The translations under genes were made by a program, and so were the position numbers. This document shows positions 25,132-32,423 of a stretch of 64,000 nucleotides of DNA, one piece after another. This DNA is from Myxococcales bacterium. GTDB lineage: Bacteria > Myxococcota > Myxococcia > Myxococcales > Myxococcaceae. How positions within the stretch are numbered: the stretch's first letter is position 1; each line of letters starts with the position of its first letter. The notes below the pieces were generated by a model. That model was not told where the DNA came from and made no database searches. It was given only the letters and a program-made list of their open reading frames with translations. The stretch is from contig JADLDB010000059.1 of assembly GCA_020846875.1 (NCBI GenBank), positions 124,001 to 188,000 on the forward strand, written 5' to 3'.

Positions 25132-25231
25132 TCCTGCTCAAGGCACAACCGGGGAAACCCGGCGTCGCAAAGCCATCGGGACCTCACGTCTTCGTCGTCA
25201 CGAGAAGGCACGGTCGGCTGGGCCGCCAGGA
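25132..25231 (+). ncRNA. GEMM-I cyclic-di-GMP riboswitch
   Basis: The core features of the class I GEMM aptamer are present in order. A closing helix TCCTG (25132-25136) pairs with CAGGA (25227-25231). AAGGCACAA is followed by a P1 hairpin CCGGG-GAAA-CCCGG (25149-25162) with the GAAA tetraloop that docks in this family. Then comes the near-invariant GCAAAGCCA (25167-25175), GGGACCT, a variable hairpin and the 3' conserved part AAGGCACGGTCGGCTGGGCCGCC read in pieces. The G before GCAC fits a cyclic-di-GMP rather than a cGAMP ligand, though this needs alignment. It lies in the leader of the surface-protein gene at 25316 and has no U-tract after it, so control of translation is more likely than attenuation. 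Confidence 0.85.
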
Positions 25232-25315
25232 CAAGAGCTGGGCGCTGCTGAAGGGGGCGCCTGCCAGGGAGACCCAAACTGACGCTGGTCCGTTCGACAG
25301 CGGCTAGGAGGGAAG

Positions 25316-27130
25316 ATGGTCTCCACGGTGACGGCGTTCCTCGCGCTCTCGCTCTCGACGGTGCCGATCCCCAGCGGGAAGATCACCAACACGCCGATCT
25401 CGATCGATCTCTCCGACGGTGATCAATACGATCCACACGTCGACGGCGACCTCGCGGCGTACTCCCACGCCGACATCTCAGGGCGGCAGGAGATCCGCTA
25501 CTACCGCTTCGGGGCCGGGACTCCCTTCTCGGCTATCCCGAACGGCGGCGGCGCCGACTACCTCTCGGACATCGACCGAGGCCGGATCGCCTTCACCCGC
25601 ACCGGTTCCGGCAATCCGCTGGTCCTGATCTTCGACACCACGCTGCCCAACCCCCAGCCCCAGGTCGTGAACGAGAAGCCCGCGATGAACCGGGCCGGGA
25701 CGGCGCTCGGCGATCAGATCGTCGCCTACGGCGACTTCACGCTGGCCTCTGAGGCCGGGACGGCAGAGATGGTCGCTTACGATCTCTCCACCGGCGCTGA
25801 AGCCCGGCTCTCGAACGATCTGCTCAACGACACCAACCCGGCCGTTTCGCCCGGAGGAGACGTGGTGGTGTGGGAGAAGTGCGTCTCCTTCATCAACTGC
25901 GAGATCTACCAGGCGGTGAAAACGGGGACGGCGTGGGTCGTCTCGGTGGTCAGCGCCCCTTTGGCGTCCGGCAGCTCGATCAACCCTGACACCAACGGCG
26001 GCATCGTCGTGTACCACTCGGATCGCGGCGCGCCGACGGGGTATGACATCTACGTGCGGCCGGTGGCCGGTGGCCCGGAGGAGGTGCTGGAGATCGGCGG
26101 CCGGCAGACCAACCCCAGCGTGCGCGGCTCGGTGATCGCCTTCGAGTCGGGCATTCCAGCGGACATCTACCTGTACGAGCGGACCACCAACCGGCTGTTC
26201 CAGGTGACCGAGGGACCGGGCAACGAGACGCTCAACGACGTCACCCTGCTGCCGTCCGGCCAGGTGCGGCTCGTCTGGACCACCGATGATGGGGCGGACG
26301 GCTACAACAACGTCTATGGGGCGACCTTCTCCTTGCCCCCGCCGGTGGACACCTGCCAGCCGCGGGCCGCGACGCTCCAGGCCTCGCGGGAATACTGCCC
26401 GTCGCGGTGGAACAACGCCGACGTCTCCTTCGCCACGCCGTTCACCTTCGCGCTGCCGGCCGAGATCCCGGTGACGGCCGGGAACGCCGGCAACCACTGG
26501 GCCGAGCTGACCCTGCACACCACCTCGGGCTGCGAGACGAAGTGCAAGTACCGTGGCGGCTCCAACTACTCCCACCCCCAGAGCCAGGCGGAGCGCGCCA
26601 AGGGTGCCCGCTACGAGTTCGAGTTCTGCACCGGTCAGGGACAGGGCCTGGCCGCCGGCTCCCTCGTCCAGGTCGATCGCGTCGAGCTCCAGGTGGTCAA
26701 CGGCGACAGTTGGCAGGGCACCACGAGCGTGGAGCTGACGCTGGCGGGCGTGTGCGGGCCTCCGCCGCCTCCCATCTGTGGTGACGACGACGACGACGGC
26801 TGTGGCGGGGGAAGCCATGGCCACCATGGGCATGGGCACCACGGGCACGGGCACCAGGGCGGCGGCTCCCACGGCGGCCACGGCCATCAGGGTGGCGGCC
26901 ACCACGGCGGCGGCCACGGGCATGGGCGGTCCAAGTCCAGCGGCGACGACGAGGTCGGCGCGGTTGCCCAGGCCCTCGATCCCGAGCCTGTGCCCGCTAC
27001 GGGCTGCAGCTCCACCTCGCCGGGCTTCGCCTGGTCGGCGCTCTTCGCCGCGCTGGCCTTCTTCTTCCTTCGCCGATCCACGCCGATCCGGCTCGCGCAG
27101 ACGCAGGAGCGACGTAGACTGCCGCGCTGA
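25316..27130 (+). CDS. Secreted beta-propeller-like protein with His/Gly-rich tail and MYXO-CTERM
   Basis: This 604-residue protein has a signal-like N-terminus (TVTAFLALSLSTVPIPSG). A TolB/WD40-type beta-propeller follows at residues 25-340, with repeated Y-D-P-H/N-P-x-V blades (QYDPHVDGDLAAYSH, DTNPAVSPGGDVVVW, QTNPSVRGSVIAFES). A cysteine-containing domain (350-480), a DDDDDGCGG turn and about 40 residues of almost only His, Gly and Ser come next. The C-terminus (GCSSTSPGFAWSALFAALAF, then FFLRR) matches a MYXO-CTERM sorting tail, implying surface exposure. AGGAGGG (25306-25312) precedes the ATG. It is the first gene behind the GEMM riboswitch. Confidence 0.85.
   Translation: MVSTVTAFLALSLSTVPIPSGKITNTPISIDLSDGDQYDPHVDGDLAAYSHADISGRQEIRYYRFGAGTPFSAIPNGGGADYLSDIDRGRIAFTRTGSGNPLVLIFDTTLPNPQPQVVNEKPAMNRAGTALGDQIVAYGDFTLASEAGTAEMVAYDLSTGAEARLSNDLLNDTNPAVSPGGDVVVWEKCVSFINCEIYQAVKTGTAWVVSVVSAPLASGSSINPDTNGGIVVYHSDRGAPTGYDIYVRPVAGGPEEVLEIGGRQTNPSVRGSVIAFESGIPADIYLYERTTNRLFQVTEGPGNETLNDVTLLPSGQVRLVWTTDDGADGYNNVYGATFSLPPPVDTCQPRAATLQASREYCPSRWNNADVSFATPFTFALPAEIPVTAGNAGNHWAELTLHTTSGCETKCKYRGGSNYSHPQSQAERAKGARYEFEFCTGQGQGLAAGSLVQVDRVELQVVNGDSWQGTTSVELTLAGVCGPPPPPICGDDDDDGCGGGSHGHHGHGHHGHGHQGGGSHGGHGHQGGGHHGGGHGHGRSKSSGDDEVGAVAQALDPEPVPATGCSSTSPGFAWSALFAALAFFFLRRSTPIRLAQTQERRRLPR
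26813..26932 (+). repeat. His/Gly-rich low-complexity coding stretch
   Basis: About 40 codons consist almost entirely of cac/cat, ggc/ggg and agc/tcc, giving HGH, HHG and GGSH runs. Such stretches can bind Zn, Ni or Cu. The repeat is degenerate rather than exact. Confidence 0.85.
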
Positions 27131-28969
27131 ATGCGGCTCGGCCACTGGGGAGCGGTCGCTGGGGTGTTCGCCTGCACGGCGTGGTGTGCGACGGCGCGCG
27201 CCGAATTCTTCACTCCCCTGGAGCCGGTTCCTCCTGACGGTTTTGAGATCCGCTCGTCGGCTCCCGTCACCGCGCAGGGCGCGTCGATCTCTCCGCTGGG
27301 GCCCCAGAGCTTCCGCGTCGTCCCCGAGCCGGGCGCCCGGCAGGTGGTGCTCAGCGCCGGCGCCGAGCGGCGCACCCTGAACGTCGGTCCACCGGCAACC
27401 ACCGTCTCCGCGTCCGTCACCCCGGTGGCGCCCGTGAAGGGACGCGATGCCTTCGCGGAGCTGGAGATCGTCGTTGGCGACGCCGCGGGATCGGCTCCGC
27501 CCGTCCTGCGCGCCAACGTCGGCACGCTTGGCCCCGTCGAGCGCCTGGGGCCGGGCAGGTACAAGGCGCGCTACGCGCTGCCGCCCACGCGCTACCCGGA
27601 GGTGGCGGTGATCGTCGCCTTCTCCGCCTGGCCCCACCCCCAGTCCATCCAAGGGGCGATCGGCGTTTTGCGCGTGCCCCTGGCCACCGCCGTCGAGGTA
27701 CCAGGGCGCACGGAGCCGGGCGCCCAGATGCGGCTCACCATCGCGGGCACCACCTTCGGGCCGGTGACGGCCGGATCCGATGGCTCCTTCCGGCTCCCGG
27801 TGGTGGTGCCCCCCGGCTACGGCAGCGTGGTGGGCGAGACGCGGGATCGCGTGGGCAACCGCCGCAAGTCCACCATCGATCTGCGCCTGCCTCCGACCGA
27901 TCAGCTCGCGTGCGTGGCGACGCCTACGCGCCTGCCCGCGGACGGCGCCTCGCGAGCGCGGGTGCTGTGCGCCACCTCGGATCGCTTCGGCGCCGCCGCC
28001 AGAGGAGCGCGCGTGCAGTTGACCTCCTCGCTGGGGACCCTCTCGCCGCCGAAGGAGGTGGGCCCGGGGCTCTTCGAGTGGACCTGGGTGGCGCCCAGCA
28101 AGCGTGGTGAGGGCAAGGCCCGCCTGGACGCGAAGTGGCGGCAGGGCGCCAGCGACTCGGGGGAACGCCTGGAGATCGAGCTCGGGCAGGGGCCCGTCGC
28201 CGCGCTGATTCCGCCCCCGGGGGAGGTGGCGCTCTTCGCCGGCGGGATCTGGACCGGCGATCTCGAGGCCCGCGACGCGCTCGATCGGCCTGTGAGGGGC
28301 GTCCAGGCCTCGGCTTCGGCGTCGGTGGGCACGCTGCGCGCCTCCCCCTCCGAGGCGGATGGAAAGCTGCGGCTCACCTGGCGCCTCCCCGCGGACGCCC
28401 GGCGCGGCCAGTCCAGCGCCGAGGTGCGGGCCTTCGGGCCGACGAGTGATGAGCCAGCGCGGCTGCTGGCCTGGGCGGAGGGAGGCCGCACCTTCGCCGC
28501 CGTCACGGATCTTGCCGGCCTACCGGTTGGCCGGCAGCGGCTGCTCCTCGACGCCCAGCCTTTCACCACGGGGGAGGACGGCACGGTGGAGCTCCCGCTG
28601 CGCGATGGCGAGCACGTCCTGCGCCACGCGGACTGGGCCGGGCTGCAGCACCGGCTGGTGGTGCAGGGCGGGGCGCTCATCTACCCGACGGCGGAGCGCC
28701 CCCCGCGAGTGACGCTGAAGCTCCCGGCGCTGGTAGCCCCGCCCGTGCCGATCAACGTGCGGCTCGAGCGCGAGGCCGGCGGGGTGCGGTGGTGGCTCGA
28801 GTCGGCCGACGGCGCCACCGTGCCGGGCCGCGAGGTGCAGCTCTCGGTGAACGGTCAGGTGTCCGCTGCCACGTCGGGACAACCCAGCCACCTGGCGGTG
28901 ACGGCGGGCAGCGTGGGGGTGGTGGACGTGGCGACGCGGGTGTCGGCGGCTGTGGAGGTGGCGCCGTGA
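27131..28969 (+). CDS. Secreted protein with Ig-like (invasin-type) domains
   Basis: This 612-residue protein has a signal peptide (GAVAGVFACTAWCATARA). The mature part is almost all beta-sandwich, with several Big_1/invasin-like repeats. The pattern ANVGTLGPVERLGPGRYKA recurs as SSLGTLSPPKEVGPGLFEW and ASVGTLRASPSEADGKLRL, the usual constraint-on-change motif of bacterial Ig-like domains. It lacks an anchor or MYXO-CTERM. It starts on the base after the preceding stop, so it belongs to the same transcript. It may bind the barrel protein encoded next. Confidence 0.8.
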   Translation: MRLGHWGAVAGVFACTAWCATARAEFFTPLEPVPPDGFEIRSSAPVTAQGASISPLGPQSFRVVPEPGARQVVLSAGAERRTLNVGPPATTVSASVTPVAPVKGRDAFAELEIVVGDAAGSAPPVLRANVGTLGPVERLGPGRYKARYALPPTRYPEVAVIVAFSAWPHPQSIQGAIGVLRVPLATAVEVPGRTEPGAQMRLTIAGTTFGPVTAGSDGSFRLPVVVPPGYGSVVGETRDRVGNRRKSTIDLRLPPTDQLACVATPTRLPADGASRARVLCATSDRFGAAARGARVQLTSSLGTLSPPKEVGPGLFEWTWVAPSKRGEGKARLDAKWRQGASDSGERLEIELGQGPVAALIPPPGEVALFAGGIWTGDLEARDALDRPVRGVQASASASVGTLRASPSEADGKLRLTWRLPADARRGQSSAEVRAFGPTSDEPARLLAWAEGGRTFAAVTDLAGLPVGRQRLLLDAQPFTTGEDGTVELPLRDGEHVLRHADWAGLQHRLVVQGGALIYPTAERPPRVTLKLPALVAPPVPINVRLEREAGGVRWWLESADGATVPGREVQLSVNGQVSAATSGQPSHLAVTAGSVGVVDVATRVSAAVEVAP

Positions 28970-28982
28970 CGGGGGAGGCCCG

Positions 28983-31900
28983 TTGACGCACGCCCTGCTG
29001 GTGGCGGCTTGGGTGGCGGGGCAGGCCCCTTCCGTGTCCTTCATGGACGACGGGGCGATCGTCGGCCGGGTGTGCGTCGATCGCGACGGGGATGGGCGCT
29101 GCGCGGTGGACGAGCCCGGCTTGGCTGCGGCGCGGGTGGTGCTGGACACGGGGCTGACCGCGATCACCGACGCGCAGGGCCGTTACCACCTGGCCTCGGT
29201 GCCCGGCCGCGCGCTTGCGGAGGATGGGGTTGGTGCCGCGCGGATGCTCCCCGGCAGGCACCGCGCGAAGGTCGACCGCCGCTGGTTGATGGAGGGAGCC
29301 ACCGCCGTCCCGGACGGCGCCACCTTCGAACTCCCGATGGGCGGGCTGGTCGTGGTGGACTTCGCGGTGCGCCCGCCAGCCGCCGCCGCCCGCCAGCCTC
29401 GGTTGAGTCCCTCCGGCGGGCCGCCGCTCCTGGCGAAGGGGCGCGTCCAGTACGACGTGGCGCTGGAGCAGGTGGACGGCCAGACGCTGCGGGTGCAGGG
29501 CCTTGCGCTCGAAGGCGGAAAGGCCACGGTGATCCTCCCGGAGGGCGAGAACCAGGTGCCGGTGAGCTCCTCGTCGCCAGGCAGCCTGGAGCTCTTCGTC
29601 CACCCGGTGGACGTGGTGGCGCGCCCCAGCAGCACGCTGATCATCCCCCGGCCGCTCCGCGCGGTGGGCTCCGTCACGGTGGACGCCCAGGGCCTGTTGC
29701 GCGCCCACCTGCCTGTGGGCTCCACCCTGGAGGTGGAAGGCCACGCCGTCCAACTGGACGCGGGCGGGCAGGGGACAGTGCAGACGAAGGAGGCTTCCTT
29801 CCCTGTGACGATCCGCCTGCCGGGGGTCGACGCCTGGATGGAGTCGCTTGAGCGCCCGGGGCCCCGGGGCGTCTTCGCGGTTGGCCTGTTGGACGTGGAG
29901 GCGGCGTACAACCTCCACAACTCCCAGCTTCAGGTGTTCGGGCGGGGCGCCGGCGCGATCCGCGCCCGGCTGCTGGGTTTCGATCTCTCCGGCGAATTGG
30001 ACTTCCGCGATCAGGACGTGGAGGCGATCTCCAGCGGCAACGCCAGCGCGCTCGCCGTGGCGCGCCGCCAGGACGTCTTCGAGCGCCAGCTCGATCCACT
30101 CCGAGTCCCGCTCGCCTGGGCCGACGACAGCGCCACGGTGGCCACCAACCCGGGTGAGGGGCGCTTCCGCGTCGAGGTGGCGCGCGAGGGGTGGGGCAAG
30201 GCCGGCTACGGCAGCGCACGCCTCTTCTTCTCCGACTCGGAGGTGGGGCGCGCGCACCGCGCGGTGCAGGGCGGGTACCTCGCCGTCAAGTCACCTACGG
30301 ACGGCTCGCCCTTCGGGGTGGAGCTGCGCGGCGTGGCTGCGCCCTCGCAGGTTGATCCGACGGTGGGGTGGGCACGGCGGCCGGCGCACGAGCGCTTCGA
30401 GAGCACCGGCGGCAGCCTCTTCTTCCTCGCTCACCCGGGCACGAACGGGCAGGCGGTGGTGCAGGGCAGCGAGGTAGTGCGCGTGGAGTGGCGTGATCCC
30501 GTCACCGGCGTGCCGCTGAAGGATCTGCACCTCACTCGCAACCTCGACTATTCGATCGACACGCTGTCGGGCCGCATCCTGTTGACCCGGCCTTTGTCCT
30601 TCCTCGCGCAGGACTCGCTGCTGGCGACCGATCCGCTGTCGGCCGCGGCCTCGCCGGTGCTGGTGGTGGATTACGAGTACCTGGATACCGCGGCTGAGGG
30701 CGCCACTCTGGGCGGCGAGGTGCGGCTGCGCGGCGGCCCGGTGAAGCTGTCCGCCGGGGGCATGAAGGACGGCGCGTACGAGCTGCTGCGCGCCCGCGCG
30801 GAGGCCACCCTGGGCCCGGTGTGGCTCACCCTGGAGGGCGCCCGCAGCCGCGGAGTGGTGGCCGGCCTGGGCGCCTCCACCGACGGCGGCCTCACCATGC
30901 TGTCCCGCGCGCCGCCGACCATCTCTCCCGAGGGCTTCGCCACCACGGTGCGCGCGCGCAGCAAGGGCCTTTTCGGGCGGGGCTCCTGGGACGCGGCGTG
31001 GCGGTGGCGGCAGCAGGGCTACGAGGACATCGGCGGGGTGGGCGCGCTCAACACCGTCTCACTGCGCGGGGAGCAGCCGGTGGGTCCGCTGATCGTCACC
31101 GTGCAGGCCAGCTTGTTCGACGCACCGGATCCGAGGGATCCCTTCTCGGGCGCGCGGGTGCGGGGAAGGAACATTGGCGGCGGGGTCGGCTTCGAGCGGG
31201 AGCGCTGGGGCGTACGCCTCGAGGCGAGAGATCTCGAGCACACCCGCGAGGAGCCGATGCTGGCCACGCCGGGCACTCCCGCCGGCGCCTTCTCCCTCGG
31301 CCTCGCGGGGCGCTTGCGCGTCACCGACTGGCTGCAGCTACGCGCCGGCTACCGGCAACGCCTGGCGCCGCACGGGGTGGATCTCAACGACACGTTCGCT
31401 TCTGCGGGAGTGGACCTGAGCCCCACGCCCGGACTGGAGCTCTCGCTGAAGGGTGGCTGGGGTCCGGCGGTAGGCCCGCTGGTGTGGGGATCAGTGTCGT
31501 ACACGCGCGGCCGCGAGACCTGGTACGGCATTCAGGCGATGGACGTAGATGCCCCCTCCACCGGGGATCGGCGCCTGGTGGCCGGCGTGCGCGAGCAGCT
31601 CGATCCCTCCACCGCCGTCTTCGTGGAGGACGTGAGCGCCACCGACGTGGATGGGCTGCGCCTTTCGCGCGCGGTGGGAGTGAGCCAGCGGCTGGGCGAC
31701 GCCTTCACCGTCACCGGGCGCTACGAGCACGGCGCGCGCAGCACGGTGGGCGCGGCTCCTGACGTCTCGCGCGACGCCGGCGGGCTAACGCTGGCCTGGG
31801 ACACCGAGCGGGTGAAGCTGTTCGGGCGAGGAGAGGTGCGCGCGGAGACGGGCCCGGTGCCCTTGACGCAGTGGGTGGCGACCGGCGGCGGCGAGGTGAA

Positions 31901-32423
31901 GCTGCACCGGGACGTGTCGGGATCGGCCCGGGTGATCTTCTCCCACGCCACGCGCGCAGGAAGGCTGGAGTCGCGGCTCCTCGACGCCTCGGCCTCGCTG
32001 GCCTGGCGCTTCTCTCTGGGCGCGCTGATCGCCCGCTACAGTTGGCGGCAGGAGCTCCGAGGCGGGATCGAGAACCGGGTCCACCTCGTCTCGCTGCTGC
32101 CCACCATGAAGGTGAGCGAGCGCTTCACCCTGGGCGCAGGTGGGCACCTGGCGATCGCGCCGGAGCAGACGGTGATCTCCGCCTCCATCCGGCCGGCGGT
32201 GCGGATCGTCGCCGGCCTCGAGGTGGCGGCCGAGGCGGTGGTGCGCTCGAAGGCGCCGGACGCGGGCAGCCTCTCGTCGCTGCGCGGTGAGGTGGGCTAC
32301 CGTTTCGATCAACGCTTCTACGTGGGGGCCGGGTACACGGCGTTCGGCTTCTCGGGGACGGGGATGCAGGGGACGCCCTCGGGGGCCGATCGGATCTACC
32401 TGCGGACGGAGGTGGCGTACTGA
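28983..32423 (+). CDS. Large outer-membrane barrel protein with SdrD/CNA-B-like N-domain
   Basis: This 1146-residue protein begins at a TTG, with a weak signal-like segment (ALLVAAWVAGQAPS). A CNA-B/SdrD-like domain follows (GRVCVDRDGDGRCAVDEPGL, then ITDAQGRYHLASVPG), then beta-sandwich regions. From about residue 560 it has a long series of amphipathic strands of outer-membrane-barrel type, ending in an aromatic residue (IYLRTEVAY). It fits an outer-membrane export or surface-display component for the neighbouring Ig-like and DUF11-like proteins. Its stop overlaps the next ATG (TGATG). Confidence 0.78.
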   Translation: MTHALLVAAWVAGQAPSVSFMDDGAIVGRVCVDRDGDGRCAVDEPGLAAARVVLDTGLTAITDAQGRYHLASVPGRALAEDGVGAARMLPGRHRAKVDRRWLMEGATAVPDGATFELPMGGLVVVDFAVRPPAAAARQPRLSPSGGPPLLAKGRVQYDVALEQVDGQTLRVQGLALEGGKATVILPEGENQVPVSSSSPGSLELFVHPVDVVARPSSTLIIPRPLRAVGSVTVDAQGLLRAHLPVGSTLEVEGHAVQLDAGGQGTVQTKEASFPVTIRLPGVDAWMESLERPGPRGVFAVGLLDVEAAYNLHNSQLQVFGRGAGAIRARLLGFDLSGELDFRDQDVEAISSGNASALAVARRQDVFERQLDPLRVPLAWADDSATVATNPGEGRFRVEVAREGWGKAGYGSARLFFSDSEVGRAHRAVQGGYLAVKSPTDGSPFGVELRGVAAPSQVDPTVGWARRPAHERFESTGGSLFFLAHPGTNGQAVVQGSEVVRVEWRDPVTGVPLKDLHLTRNLDYSIDTLSGRILLTRPLSFLAQDSLLATDPLSAAASPVLVVDYEYLDTAAEGATLGGEVRLRGGPVKLSAGGMKDGAYELLRARAEATLGPVWLTLEGARSRGVVAGLGASTDGGLTMLSRAPPTISPEGFATTVRARSKGLFGRGSWDAAWRWRQQGYEDIGGVGALNTVSLRGEQPVGPLIVTVQASLFDAPDPRDPFSGARVRGRNIGGGVGFERERWGVRLEARDLEHTREEPMLATPGTPAGAFSLGLAGRLRVTDWLQLRAGYRQRLAPHGVDLNDTFASAGVDLSPTPGLELSLKGGWGPAVGPLVWGSVSYTRGRETWYGIQAMDVDAPSTGDRRLVAGVREQLDPSTAVFVEDVSATDVDGLRLSRAVGVSQRLGDAFTVTGRYEHGARSTVGAAPDVSRDAGGLTLAWDTERVKLFGRGEVRAETGPVPLTQWVATGGGEVKLHRDVSGSARVIFSHATRAGRLESRLLDASASLAWRFSLGALIARYSWRQELRGGIENRVHLVSLLPTMKVSERFTLGAGGHLAIAPEQTVISASIRPAVRIVAGLEVAAEAVVRSKAPDAGSLSSLRGEVGYRFDQRFYVGAGYTAFGFSGTGMQGTPSGADRIYLRTEVAY

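Noticed and set aside
25029-25307. 92-codon open frame upstream of the 25316 gene
   Set aside because: It lies over the riboswitch leader, its composition is unlike the neighbouring proteins and no ribosome-binding site supports it.
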